From: Monomorium pharaonis
Taxonomy: Eukaryota > Arthropoda > Insecta > Hymenoptera > Formicidae
Length of the DNA: 64,000 nt
Reading direction: 5' to 3'
Assembly: GCF_013373865.1 (NCBI RefSeq)
Contig: NC_050477.1
Location: 1,423,309 to 1,487,308, forward strand
The translations under genes and the position numbers were made by a program. Each line of letters opens with the position of its first letter. Positions within the stretch are counted from its first letter, which is position 1. Below, piece after piece: positions 35,364-47,078 of the stretch. Under the pieces are notes generated by a model, which saw only the letters and a list, made by a program, of their open reading frames with translations, was not told where the DNA came from and ran no database searches.

Positions 35364-37509
35364 GCTCGTTCGCCGTAATTAATGAACGGCTCGACGCTGC
35401 ACGGCGCAAACAACCCCGGCTGCCGTCACCCTCGTCCCCTTTTTCGTTTGCCTGACTTCCAGCGCGAACGCGTAAGACGCGACAAAAGCGATACGAATGT
35501 GTTTGAGAAAAAGATAAGGAAAATGACCGAACTAAAACCACTCAACACACATATTCCCAAGAAGTATTAACGATAATTAATAACAACCAATAAAACTTCT
35601 AAAATTTTTTGTCGATTAAAGATAATTAGACTACTTTTTGAATTGGAATCGAGAGTGTATTATTCGCTGATCTGCAGCGCTTTAATTAACTTCATAACTA
35701 TCATTTTATTAAGAGAGTATCTTCCTCTTAATCAAAATCGCTGAAAGACAGAATGCTCACCGGCGTAGCGAATCGTAGCGAATGATAAATGGTATAGCAA
35801 GTAGTATAGGTTTTAATTTTTTGTATATTCGCAAATCGTCGTATCCCTCAGTCTATCGCGCGTCGTGTATTTTGCGAGCGGGACTTTTGCGACAGCCAGT
35901 AGCAGAGTCGCATCTGATAACGAGGTGCGTGACATTCTCGAAGCGCACAGCCGCGTACATTCATTCGCATACGATACGTGCGCGGCAGGACGGCGACGTG
36001 TGTGTATGTTACGTACGTGCAATACGAATACGTTTCCCTCCTGGAAAAGAGTGTGGAAGAAAGGGAGGGAAGCAGATAGAACCGTAGTTTATTACCATTC
36101 TCATTATCTGAGGTTTTTTTTTTCTAAATGAAAAAGTACATATGTAGAAAGAGGCGATTGCGCTTTGCAGGTCCTTTTTTTTTTTTAACTTGCTTTCGAA
36201 ATAAATGTAGAACAGAAGCCTCTTTAATATCAAAGAAGTCGCCTGGAAAGCACGCGAAAAAAAAGCGGGGAAAAAACTAAAACGCACGTTCGGTCGATTC
36301 GGCGATGTCTACCCGGTGAAATCTACCGCGAATATAGATAAATATTTATATTTGTACACCGCATCTGAACGGAGTAATGATAAGTTACGCGAAATGTGAA
36401 GAACGCAAGTCTAGTTAGTGTCCTTTGCTTTCGGGCGAAATTTCCAATGTGTATTAAGGTCGCTTATTCGGCAGAAAATACTGGCAAAAAGGGGTAACTC
36501 TCCTGCAGAATGGTAATGCGAGCGGGGGGAAGGTGGGAATTGGTATTGCAGAGGCGGTGATGGTGCTGTGTGCATCGCGCGCTCCACGAGAAATTCCGCG
36601 CGCCGCTATCGAGATGCGACGCGCGAAAGCCGGCTTCGCCCACGCGGGAGAGACTCTTTCCTATCCGAAAATATTAATACGCGCCAGCGGAGCGTCGCAT
36701 TGATACCCACCAATGAGAAACGGCAGCATCGATTTTTGCGCTCGTCCCGGTCGTCCCCTCCCCCCGTGCTCTCTTCCCTTCGCATTACGCCTTGTTGCAG
36801 TTGCGGGAGGAAGCCTGCAGACAGCGGCGGAAAAGCGAGATGTATAAAGAAAAAAAAATTTCGACGCGGACTCGTGAAAAAACATTCTAATTCGAAAACA
36901 CAACAATAAGCGAAGCTTATTCGCGCAGTTTGCTTGAAATCGCACATGAAATATCAGCATCAAGATCCAGCTGTAACCGAATAAAGTTTATCTTTAATTA
37001 ATGGTCCGTTCGCATATTGTCTTATTAATAATTACGCCGTTGTGCGTAATGTGTGACCGCGAGTGATTTTAATTAATCGCTTCTTGCGAAACTTTCAAGA
37101 CAGAGGGATGGAGAAGGAGGCGGTGTGCGGGTATGCTTGGCGTCCGCACCTGAATAAATTTTATTCGATTAAAGCGTGGCGAGTCGATTTCTAGGTGTGC
37201 GACAAGTCAAAGCGAAAAAGTCCGTCCGCCGAGCTGGTTTCGTTTCTGCCGGCGCTGGGCACCGCACGTATACCGAGCAAGCCTCATATCTTATTTAATT
37301 ATGAATCACGGGGATAAATCGTGCGCCCGCGCGGACGCTCATTAAAGCGGCGAGATACCGTCGCGCGTATCAGGCTGGCCGCATTAGCGGTAAAGAATTC
37401 CCGAGACACCCGGTACTCGAATCGTATCTGATAACCGCGTGCATTACGTTTCCAGTGTGTATCGCGTCGCGCGAGTGCCTCTGTAGAGAGTGGAGTGGAA
37501 TAAAATGTA

Positions 37510-38093
37510 AAGCCCGATTCAGACCACCGGGATGTGCGACCGCTCCCCAACGCTTTGATCTTTTACACTTTGCACGAAAAATTTTTTACGATACATCTAT
37601 TCAATAATTTGTACCTGATTAATGATTTATCTTCTATTCAATACTTTCTTAATACTAAAATTGAAAGGTATTTAAGTAATCCTATTTAAATTGGAATGGG
37701 ACGTTTCTCTGAAACTTTGGCTTGCTCGTTGATCTCTTGGAATAAATAGCAAAATTTCTGTATTAATTCGTCGCATACATGGATAAATAAATATCAACAT
37801 TTCTTAATTATAAAATAAACTCCAAGTTTGCTGTTCTTGATTAGGAATTAACAAAGTTTTTGTAATATCTTACTTCATGTTCAATCATGTATTTTAAATT
37901 TCATAAAATAGACCGAATTAAAATCAATCAATTCATCTTTTAATCAATAAATAAAATTGGCAATTTCGTGAAAGAAACTAAAACCGGTCGCGGTGATAGC
38001 TTCTTTCGTTCGCTCAGGTTCGCTCGTCTCGTCAGACGATTAACAACCATCGGGGAATACGTCGGATCGTTTCGTGCAGTCTGAACCGGGCTT
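37510..38093. mobile_element. Possible TA-flanked MITE-like element
   Basis: AAGCCCGATTCAGAC at 37510-37524 is inverted as GTCTGAACCGGGCTT at 38079-38093, 14 of 15 bases matching, and each end is bordered outside by TA. Weaker similarity continues inward with gaps (CAC, CGAC and CCCC blocks at similar spacing). The middle is strongly AT-rich and has no ORF. TA target sites suggest a Tc1/mariner-like mobiliser, but no transposase is present and a chance inverted repeat is not excluded. Confidence 0.4.
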
Positions 38094-38977
38094 TAGCGCG
38101 GGAACGCTCGTCGGTCACGCTCGTGCGGCCGCCCGCTTGCGTAAGAACGCCTCGCGAGGCGAAGGCGAAGGCAGCCGGCGGCGGCGGCGAGCGTTTACGC
38201 GCGGCAATAACGTGAGGATATGTATAGCATTCGCTCGCGACGACGCAACGAGCGAGCCTGATATTTTCCAGGAAACCCGAAGGCGGCCGGAGCCGGCGGA
38301 GCAGCCTCGCCTCCTACATCGTAGGCAGCTCGTTCGAGGGATTACGCGCGAAAATCGATCTCGCACGCGCCCGTGGAACGGCGCGTCGGAAAGCCACTCG
38401 ATTGCAAATAAACGGAGGGAAGCCCCGGGAAGGAGAAACGCCACGCGTCTCTCGAAACCCTTTTACAGAAATTTACTCACCGCGATCGCCGATACCCGCA
38501 ACGATCGAATGAACGCGACCTGACGAGATTTCGCACCTCATCTGGCATCTCACGGATTAAAAAAAGGATTAATTAATGGTGTACAAATTTGTAGTATTTA
38601 TAGTAAATTTTTGAATATTTTTTTTTTTTACGGGTTGCATTGTCGCGCTTGTGAAATTCAATTCACTGCTAACGGTTACCTATATGTAAATCCGATTAAT
38701 ACTTTTTCGCAACGCCTCCCGAAAGGTATTACCATTCGCCTGTGTATGTTACGCGACAAATGAATTATTTCCACGTGACGAGAGGCGGCATAATACCGCG
38801 CGTCCGCGGTACAAGTGTGCCGGATATACGTTCGCGTAAACGCGAAAGACGGAAGAGACTGGCTACGCGTGATAACACGTACACACGTCGCATGCCCGTG
38901 GCGCACATTCCGGACGCGAGATCGACGTGGCCGGGACACCACGGGGGAACCGGAGATATCGAGACTCGATATTCCGT

Positions 38978-39017
<40 letters not shown>

Positions 39018-39884
39018 TGAGTACGTGCCGTGTCGGTACGTCATGCACACGAAAACCCTCCATGAAAGACTTTAGCGTCACCCTCGGCGGGTATAAAACG
39101 TACGTGCCTCTTGGCAAAGATCGCCGCGAAGTCATCTCTTTACGTTTGCGGCGCCTTTCTTTCCACGTAGCCGTAAAAGCGTCGAGTTATTATGAGACGA
39201 TCTTTCGAACAAAAAAAAAAAGATAACAAATATGAGAGTGCTCTTTCATCAATTTCTATAAGTTTCGCGTGTGCGACTACATAGTTGGAAAACTTAACGT
39301 ATGTCGCACGTTCCAAGCGGTCCAATCAAATTTTCGTGTCAATTTAGATCCAAGATGAATATTTATGTTAGAAAGTAACATAAATATTATGTAAAAAAAA
39401 AATGAACGCGAAAAATGTAATTTTTGTAATACTTTAGTACAATTTGGAAACGAAATGGTGGCAACGCTAAAATTAATATTCACGATACGCACATTTTATC
39501 TTAGATTTCAAGACTACATTATTTTTATGTTATTTGTTCATTTAGAAATTATATACTTTTACGCTGAAACGCTTAGGCAAGAAAAAAAAAAGATTACGTT
39601 CAATACAAATATCTTCAGAAATTGTACGTTCTATTATTTATTATAAATTCGAAATGCAATTATTCCTGTGACCATATGACCGTGTGACTAATATATATCT
39701 ATACTACTTATATTTAGTATTTGACATGGAGTTGTGTCATGTGGCGAGTATACCGCGATCGCGCGATTCATAGAGTATTCATTGTACTCGTTATGGTCGT
39801 TCCATAAATCTTTGCACTTTCGGGATGCTGCTTAATGGCGAAATACACAAAGCTTGCGAAACTAACGTATTCCATTATCTCTAG
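38094..39884. other. No gene supported
   Basis: 38100-38520 is CpG-rich with Arg-rich frames. 38480 carries a minus-strand donor-like GCG|GTGAGTAAA without a convincing acceptor. The GA microsatellite is near 39000. 39300-39780 is AT-rich. Confidence 0.5.
38983..39017 (+). repeat. (GA)n microsatellite
   Basis: About 13 GA units, then GCGAGAGA. Confidence 0.95.
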
Positions 39885-39976
39885 ATTGTATAACATTATA
39901 CACATTGCGCTTTTCCGCGAGGTTAATTATTTTATCCTTTTTGGTGACATTACTCCGCTTCTTGATCCGTCTCCAG
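39885..39976 (+). CDS. Possible internal exon, unknown protein
   Basis: Seen: a branch-point-like ACTAAC at 39861-39866 lies 18 bases before CTAG, giving an acceptor with the exon starting at 39885. A donor CAG|GTAAAG follows at 39976/39977. Two frames are open across the 92 bases. The one starting at 39887 ends in phase 0 and encodes a hydrophobic stretch (ARLIILSFLVTLLRFLIRLQ) that could be a membrane segment. The other, starting at 39886, contains LYNIIHIALFREVNYFILFG and ends with one spare base. The phase-0 frame would join in frame to the candidate exon at 41211. A long (GT)n microsatellite begins 17 bases after the donor, as is common in introns. Unrecognised family; it may be a chance pairing of splice-like signals. 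Confidence 0.2.
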
Positions 39977-39993
39977 GTAAAGTCAGCGTGTAC

Positions 39994-40049
<56 letters not shown>

Positions 40050-40060
40050 ACGCGCGCGCG
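39994..40060 (+). repeat. (GT)n / (CG)n microsatellite
   Basis: GT units broken once by TATG, then CA and CG units; about 65 bases of alternating purine-pyrimidine DNA, 17 bases after a candidate splice donor. Confidence 0.95.
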
Positions 40061-40331
40061 TCACGTTGTGAATAATAATGATTAAACAATAGTAGCCTTA
40101 CGTCGTGCGAACATCGTCAAAATTCTTAAATATAGCGCTCCAATATCTTTTTTTTTTTTGGATTAGCTATACGTAAGTATAACTTATTCTAATCTTAACA
40201 ACTTAACCCTTAAGGTGTGAAAAAGCTATCCTCTTGGTAGCATTACAGATCACTCGATTCCGACCACCTTTTCACCTATTTAAAGTGGCTCTAAAAATTT
40301 ATGAACATACTTTCAAGTTTGTAGAACGTGT

Positions 40332-40356
40332 ACTTTATTTTAGAAAAAAATAAAGT
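40332..40356. repeat. Short perfect AT-rich hairpin
   Basis: ACTTTATTTT and AAAATAAAGT flank a five-base loop. Confidence 0.6.
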
Positions 40357-40610
40357 GCAGTATAACATAATTACCTTTGAAATTTCGAGAAACTTTCACG
40401 GATAAAAATTAACAGTTCAAACTCGGGACGCGGTCTCTCGTGGAGCCAACTATCAAATTGTTAGGGTTAATAATTCCCCATGAACCATGTCAGACGCTAT
40501 TACGCACCCAATACTCGCTAGGACCGAAAATGACGAGGTCTGCCGATGTCAGGGAATCGAGCTCTCAAACTGCCGAGCTGTCGAAGAAGATGGAGGGTGA
40601 AAGAGAGAAA

Positions 40611-40630
40611 GAGAGAGAGAGAGAGAGAGA
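40611..40630 (+). repeat. (GA)10 microsatellite
   Basis: GA units preceded by a purine-rich tract. Confidence 0.9.
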
Positions 40631-41210
40631 ACACTTCTCATGGCTTTTTCTTTATCGCAGCAGCGCCGCTCGTCGCTCGAGGTTTACGAGCGAGGTAGGG
40701 CGCTCTCTCGCTCATTGGTATCGCCGTCGGGTTTCGGGGGCAGGGGACCGGTGCGGGCGGCGGTTATTAATAACGCCGCGATAAACCCGGGGTTAAGCCC
40801 CGCGGGGATGACGGCCTTTGGCAAAAAGCGGAGAGAGAGAGAGAGCGCTCGCCGCCCTGCACCTTTATCCTCCCGCCTCTTTCATCCCCGCTACCCCTTT
40901 CGTTGCCCTCTCTCTTTCTCTCACTATCTATCTCTTTCTCTCCATCTATCTATCTTTCTCTTTCGATGAGAGAACGCGAGGGCTGGCTTTGAGCCGAGGG
41001 TGTAGTTGAGAAAGGAAGATGAAGGGATGGAGGATGAAGAGGGTAGATGGAGTGGAGGAGTCTCGTCCGGACGTTTATCGAGGAGCGTATATCTCTCGGG
41101 AAAGGAAGCGAGGAAGCGGAGATCCTTTCTCTCTTACCTTCTCTCCCTTTTATTTCTCTCTCTCTCTCTCTTTCTTTTTCCGTCTCTCTATTTCTAACCA
41201 TTTTTTTCAG

Positions 41211-41303
41211 CCGTCACCGCCCTGTGATCTTCCTCCTGCTTCTCTTGTCCATCCCCGCTCTTATCTTTTCTCGAAGCAATGCTCAGATATGACTTGTTCA
41301 GAC
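41211..41303 (+). CDS. Possible internal exon, unknown protein
   Basis: Seen: the sequence TTTCTAACCATTTTTTTCAG gives a branch-point-like CTAAC and a clean polypyrimidine tract, one of the best acceptors in the window. A donor GAC|GTGAGG follows after 93 bases, exactly 31 codons. Frame 0 is open throughout, begins PSPPCDLPPASLVHPRSY and contains CSDMTC. A second frame gives a Leu/Ile-rich run (FLLLLLSIPALIF) resembling a secretion signal but stops at TGA inside the exon and has no ATG. Upstream is CT-rich microsatellite DNA. No domain is recognised. A non-coding or untranslated exon is equally possible. Confidence 0.25.
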
Positions 41304-43430
41304 GTGAGGTACTGATCGGACTCGCGGATTTCAAGAAGAATCGCTGGGATATATCGAAAACGAATGACCGGCTCGTAATATAACCGTTTAATCTGCGAAT
41401 AATTTAACCGTGTCTCCTGTCCGAAGTATCTTGGTATTCGGTAGAAAATAAATAAATAAACTTGTCCTATATTTACTTCGATGCTCATCTTTCAACCGAT
41501 ATCCGAGGCAATTTTTACATTTTCTTTCTAATGGGCGATTCTAAAGATGTACCTCTAATGAAGAACTAAGAATCTTTTGCCTTCTCTCCCTTGGAACAAA
41601 GAGGACATGTCACTTATTTTATAGTCGTCATTAATTTACATCTATCGTTTTTCCTAAAAATATCTTTATCTGGCGATAGATTCATTTCGTAACTAAAGAA
41701 ATAACAGAGATAGCTTGATTACGTTTTTTAATTGTTTGAATTATATTTTATATAAGACACGAATAAACATAAATTACATCGTGCAATAGAAACTTCTTTC
41801 AATTCTGTGTTGCGGAAAAAAAAAATTAATTTAATAAAGTTCATCAGAGAGGGTAATTACAAACCATGGTTTTAAATTGTGCCTTTGTGAATAATTATTT
41901 CACACATCGCGGGTGGCAAGAACATTCGATTCCACCGAACAGATATTATCGGACGGTTGATCCGCGTTGCAGCTACCATAAATGAGATGCCGCGCCGTTA
42001 CTACTCGCCGGGCATTATTCACAATACGACGCAGCTGCGTTTCCGCCGTGCGCTGCCGGGTCGCGCGTTATACCCCGTTAAGTTTCCTGAAGGGTTGCGC
42101 GAAATAACGAAGAACGTGCGCGCGCCCGCGCGCGCGCGTGTGGATGTCTCGAGAAGCGGAGATTACTCGAGGGAAAAGCAAACAGACGTGTCTTCCGCGT
42201 CCTTTCCGCCTCGAGTATAAAACAAAGACTCGCACCTCCCGTCCGAGAGCCTCGCGGACCTTAAACTTTGTTTAACTTGCCGGAGAATAAACATACCGCG
42301 TTGATTAATTGTGCCGTGCGATCGCAAGTTTATCAAAAAGTGATTAGAGTGAACCTAGAAGGAACGAGCCGCGCTCTGTGACGCTTGAATAAGTTTTTGC
42401 TTGAAACGTGCCGGGTTAAACAATACGAGTATCCTTCTACTTACGATTATCTTGACTCACGAATTTTCGGCACCCTCTCGACTAGAAATTAATTAGATTA
42501 TAACGAAGTTGATTAGTACTCGTTAATCAAATTAAGTATTATTTTAATAAAAATTATATTAAAAGCTATAGATATATATTTAATTTAACCTATGTTTGTT
42601 CCAAATATTAATTTTATAATAACAAATGTACTAAGAATTGTAATTTGGAAAAATTTGTTGTTATTTTTTAAAATAGGAGTCTGCAGTCGTTTTAACAAAA
42701 CAATTGTTTTGCATAAATAATGTTTTACCTGTGCATCTTTGAAATTACGAGGTCCATCTTGTACGAAATATCTGTCGCAAAGCTGTCGAGCGAAGCTATT
42801 GCGATTCCGAATAAACAGTCAAACGGAGTCGATAATCAAGGAGGAGTTGGGGAAGACGCGAAATATGGGGAATAACTGGCGCAAGTTGCAGGGGCAGCCG
42901 CGATTACGTAGGCGAGACAAGACGCGCTTTCTTTTTTTTAACAAGCGCTCGGAAGTAAATCGCGGGAACCACGAAGTCGTCCGCTCTCCGGCATTCGCGT
43001 TTAATTGAATAAAATGACGAGCCCCGAGCCGCGATTATTAATGTCCGCTTGCTTCTCGCGCCAGCAACCGTGGAAAGTAATCTCGACATTTTTGTTATTC
43101 GCCGCATCTTCGTGCACGCTCGTTCTACGCGTGTAGACGCTAACTCGCAATTTGTACCTTTCGAATGAGAGAGAGGAGCCGCAAAAAAATACGTACACTC
43201 GTTCGGCAATTCGGACAGCGGCGGGAGATTTGCTCGATGGACCTGTAAACAATGTTTATCATGTAGAATTTGTTACAAAAATTGTTATACCACGTCACAT
43301 TTAATTAAATATAAAAATGTATAGTGTATTTTTTTTCTCTTTAATTTCTTTATATCTCGAAAAACAGTAGTGCAGGTTTCGTCAAATGCCGGAAGTGAAA
43401 TTAAGAGATAATTATTTTTTTTACTTTCAG
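41304..43430. other. Possible intron or intergenic DNA
   Basis: Mixed to AT-rich, with a CpG-rich segment at 41960-42240 and a TATA-like word. No credible ORF. Confidence 0.5.
42216..42222 (+). promoter_or_regulatory. TATA-like box downstream of CpG-rich stretch
   Basis: CGAGTATAAAAC follows a CpG-rich segment (42000-42200) and precedes a mid-GC segment. Weak candidate core promoter. Confidence 0.13.
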
Positions 43431-43623
43431 ATACAGAGAGTTATGCCGCCGAAATCGCACTCGTCCAATGAAACGCAACCGTCACTCTTCACTCGTGGCG
43501 CCGCCGCTGCTGCGAAAATTGTGCTGCGCGACGGATGAATTTCATCAGCCACGATGAGAGACAGAGGCGGCCGGGACACGGGAGCGAACGAGATAGCGGC
43601 CAGACAGTCAAGTGGAAGTGTCG
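43431..43623 (+). CDS. Possible exon with translation start, unknown protein
   Basis: Seen: a strong acceptor (T-rich tract, ACTTTCAG at 43430) and a strong donor (TCG|GTGAGC at 43623/43624) bound 193 bases. No frame is open across the whole exon. A short frame from ATG 43443 to TGA 43536 encodes 31 residues and would act as an upstream ORF. A second ATG at 43554, with A at -3, opens a frame MRDRGGRDTGANEIAARQSS that runs into the donor with one spare base. This matches a 5' exon holding an untranslated leader, an upstream ORF and the coding start. The donor is followed directly by a TAATTA array at 43630. The protein is not recognised; a non-coding RNA exon is the main alternative. Confidence 0.25.
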
Positions 43624-43629
43624 GTGAGC

Positions 43630-43643
43630 TAATTAATTAATTA
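43630..43643 (+). promoter_or_regulatory. TAATTAATTAATTA array after candidate donor
   Basis: Fourteen bases of overlapping TAAT/ATTA cores begin six bases after the candidate splice donor at 43623/43624, bordered by CGGT and ACCG in inverted orientation. Possible homeodomain binding; a short microsatellite is the alternative. Confidence 0.25.
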
Positions 43644-44881
43644 CCGAGACGCGCTTCTGCGGTTGGCCGAAGGGTACAGCTGCGTTTTCTGACCCATTTG
43701 CCGCCCGCCCTGCAACAATTCCGGTCCAAAGTTTCTCGCCTGTTTACACCGCGCCGCGCCAAAATTTTCTCCGTTGCGCCGTGGCGCAACCCAACGGCGG
43801 ACATTCCTCCGGAGATGAATTGTTTCGTAAAATTTTAATTGATAAAAGCGGCGCATTTCAAAAATTCCGTTCTCTTAGAGAAATTAAACGAGATACGAGT
43901 GCACGCGCTCTCGCGCGCACACTTGTGCATTCCGGACGTGCGCTCTCCCTCCCTTCAATTTACACGCTACAATTATTTCCCTCGACCGAACCCCTGGCCC
44001 TTCGTTTCAGCTCGACCGCGCCGCGCGAGGGCTCGGCGTGCCTTCGAGAATATACGCGCCGGCTACGATTAACCTCCTCCCCGGCCCCCGTCCCCCCCCC
44101 CATCCCCGACTAATGCCCTAATCTCCTAATTTCCAGCCGTTCACCGCGCGACCGTGTGCCACCCCTAATTAGCATAATTCAGGGGATGGCGTCGCGATCC
44201 CTTGAAACGGAACGGACGGCGCCGCGGTATTCCCGCGGAATTAAAATGGGCCAGCGGAAAAACGCGCGCTTCCTCCGCGTTCCGAGGAGGAGTTTCCTCT
44301 CTCGCCTCGCTAAGAACTTTAATGCATGTTCTTTGTTTACAAGACTAGGATGAGGTCGACAGGAAACGGATGAAATGCGCGCGCTGTCGGAAGTTTCCTC
44401 CGTTGCCCTTATCATCGATCCACATCGTTAGGAATTTTAATGTTTGCTCTCCGGAGCGGCGAGGGAACATTTTGAAATTCTTAGACGTAAGACCAGGAGG
44501 AATTTTTTCCCCGTCACTGTTTTACGTTCAATTATTATGCTCGTCTGTTTAAAAAGAAAAAAAAGGTTGCGTTGATCCACGGAAAAGGTCGATCGTGCAG
44601 AGGGTGGGAAAAGGAAATATATCCTTAGGAAATAGATCTCAGATGATGAGAGAGGTGTAGCGAAATCACAGCCGAATTTTTATTGCGTCTGCTCGTCAAT
44701 CGATGCCGCGACACCTGCTGCAAATTTGATCAATGTAGCCAATTTCGTTTCGATTTTATAACGGCGCACTCATTCCGATTTCGAATCGTTCGCGGCGCTC
44801 TGATACATTCGCTTGATTGTTTTAAAACATCCGCGGTTAACCGTTACTCTACCGGCGCATCGATAAATAAAAAAAAGGGAG

Positions 44882-44884
<3 letters not shown>

Positions 44885-44920
<36 letters not shown>
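44885..44920 (+). repeat. (AG)18 microsatellite
   Basis: Uninterrupted AG dinucleotides followed by GAG and poly(A). Confidence 0.95.
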
Positions 44921-44924
<4 letters not shown>

Positions 44925-45235
44925 AAAAAAAAACAAAACACACCATCAATTACGATTTACGGTTTAATTTGTAGCTCCACGTCGATCTCTCGCCCGTGGC
45001 GCGTCGTAACTTTCCCGGTGACAGACAAGTCTTTTTTTTTTATAAGCATACCGCGCATATATATCGCTTTTCAAGAGACTGCCCGACGTCGGATTAAGAA
45101 CGAAAGCTTTAATCTTCCATGGTATTTAGTATTTATCGCGATACTCTATAGAGAAGGAAGGCAAAAGGTTAACATACATCGGTATCTTCGAATTTTGTTT
45201 TTCTTTTTTTTTTTTATTTACACGTTTATCTCTGT

Positions 45236-45328
45236 ACGGAGAAAATTTTACATAAAAATTATTGCTCTGAAATTTCCCATGGTCCGCAGCTACTATCGTA
45301 GTAATTTTTGATGTAAAATTTTCTCCGT
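45236..45328. repeat. Long near-perfect hairpin, 93 nt
   Basis: The left arm 45236-45263 (ACGGAGAAAATTTTACAT then AAAAATTATT) is complementary to the right arm 45300-45328 with one mismatch and one single-base bulge. The 36-base loop is 45264-45299. The size and shape suit a very small foldback transposon or a small-RNA precursor. The arms are AT-rich and match no microRNA I know. Confidence 0.6.
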
Positions 45329-45976
45329 GTATACAAATGCTCATTACATATTTCATCGCCGATATGAACGTCTCGCAAGATCAGCAAAATCTTTCTGAAA
45401 TCTTTTGCCGATAACCGTTCAATTACAAATATTTGATTTCCCATGCTAACCACGGTCGCGGTAAGTTGATTTTTTTTTAAATACTTGCTTATTAGGAACG
45501 AATAAAGAAAGTGAACTTCTCTTACGCTGGAGAGAAAAAAAAGTAAAGTCGGGCACAGCGTGGGATGGGCGAACGTCTTATACGTCGCGGTGACTGTTCG
45601 ATCGCAGCCTTTTCTAATTTCCCCCGCCAACGCGAAATTGTTCGATTCGGGAACCACGGGGAGAACGTGTCCGGTCGCGGCGGCTAACAAAGGTCCGCCG
45701 CACCGCTCGTCCGTGGCGACGGCTTCGGGGGATGTGTTCTCCGTTCTCGCTTCGTTCGTCATACGACTCCTCTCTCTCGCTCTCTCTCTCTCTTTCACTG
45801 CCGGCGATATCGCCGTCCGGAAAGCCGAGCTCGCGCGCGTGTACTACGTGCCCGTGGAAAAGTCCCTCGCACACACCGACGCGACGCTCACGACGTCGAG
45901 GGGGTTGCGTCCCTGGTGGCGTCATTACGAGGGGCGTCGCGTTTAGAGCGTCGACGTTGGGCGGCAGGCGATCCGT

Positions 45977-46012
45977 ACTACTACGACGACGACGACGACG
46001 ACTACGACTACT
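45977..46012 (+). repeat. (ACG)n trinucleotide repeat
   Basis: CGA/ACG triplets with ACT variants. Confidence 0.9.
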
Positions 46013-46434
46013 CGGGCGGGCTTGATGGCGCGGTCGCTGCGCGCAACAGTAGTCGGGGGGATGGATAGAAGCGAGAGAGCGGGTAGCCGAGGGAAGAGAG
46101 ACCGAAAGAGAGCTCGAGCACGCTCGTCTCGCGCCGTGCCACGCCGAACCGCGCACAGTGTCGCGCCACGCCGGCGCCGCGCCGGCGGCGTGGCGAGGGC
46201 CCGGCCCGGCGGCGTGGCGGTGGCTTGGCGCGGCACTCGACGCGGGAGGGCGAACCGAGTACGGAGGTGGTAGGTAATCACCCGGCGGCTCGCGTTATAG
46301 CGTCGTTACGCCGCAGCGCCGCTATCGTCGTCTCCTACCACCCTCTTGCCTCCTCCACCGCCGCCGCCACTCTTCCCGCTGTGTCCTCTGCCGGTTTCTC
46401 GTACCGTTTTCTCCCTTTCCTTTCCTCCCTCCCC

Positions 46435-46453
46435 CTCTCTCTCTCTCTCTCTT
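46435..46453 (+). repeat. (CT)n microsatellite
   Basis: CT units in a pyrimidine-rich tract. Confidence 0.9.
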
Positions 46454-46570
46454 TCTTTCACGATCTCCGTTCATCTCTCGGGCTCGTTCGCTTCTCGGTC
46501 CTCTCGCTCCGCGCCTCGCACTCCGTCTCACGTTCTCTTACTACTACTCCGACCTAGCCTTTTCCGCAGC

Positions 46571-46613
46571 GACGACGAAGACGACGACGACGACGACGAC
46601 GGCAGCGGTAGCA

Positions 46614-46645
<32 letters not shown>
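46571..46645 (+). repeat. (ACG)n then (AGC)n trinucleotide repeats
   Basis: GAC triplets (46571-46600) pass into AGC/CAG triplets (46601-46645). In one plus frame this reads as poly-Asp then poly-Ser, a frequent composition of repeats in real proteins, but the flanking translation is low quality. Confidence 0.9.
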
Positions 46646-47050
46646 TCGAGTCTCGAACCGCGGGCGACGTGGCTGCCTTTCATATACCGGTATATACGGA
46701 ATACGGTTATCCCCCTATCCCTCCCTCCCTTGGCCGCGTTTCCGCGCCATCCAGCAGCGTCCCATCGTCTCCGACATCCAACGCTCCCGGCACCTTTTCC
46801 CACCCTTCCGCGTTCGCCGTACTACTCTCCCGCGCCATGCCGTCGCCTTCGCCACCGTCGAGGCCGAGTTTAATTATTTCATATCGCCGTACACGGATCA
46901 ACGCCGCCACCGCCACCACCACCGTCGCCGTCGCTGCCAACCGCGCGCGGAATCCGACGTAAGCCGCCGACGACTTCTCGCTCCCCCTTCATCCCTCGGC
47001 GCCGCGTCCCTTTGCACGCCTCCGCGGCACCATCGGCGTGACAGGGTGCC

Positions 47051-47078
47051 GCCTCCTCCTCCTCCTCCTCCTCCTCCT
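47051..47078 (+). repeat. (CCT)n trinucleotide repeat
   Basis: About nine CCT units. Confidence 0.95.

Larger units (their letters stand above)
33911..37509. other. Mixed block with one MITE-like element
   Basis: 33920-34637 is AT-leaning and unique. After the element, 35130-35480 is GC-rich with CTCC repeats, 35570-35750 AT-rich, and 35780-37500 mixed. No gene seen. Confidence 0.5.

Noticed and set aside
46346..46873. Plus frame with poly-Asp then poly-Ser
   Set aside because: Produced by GAC and AGC trinucleotide repeats; flanking residues show no domain or splice context.
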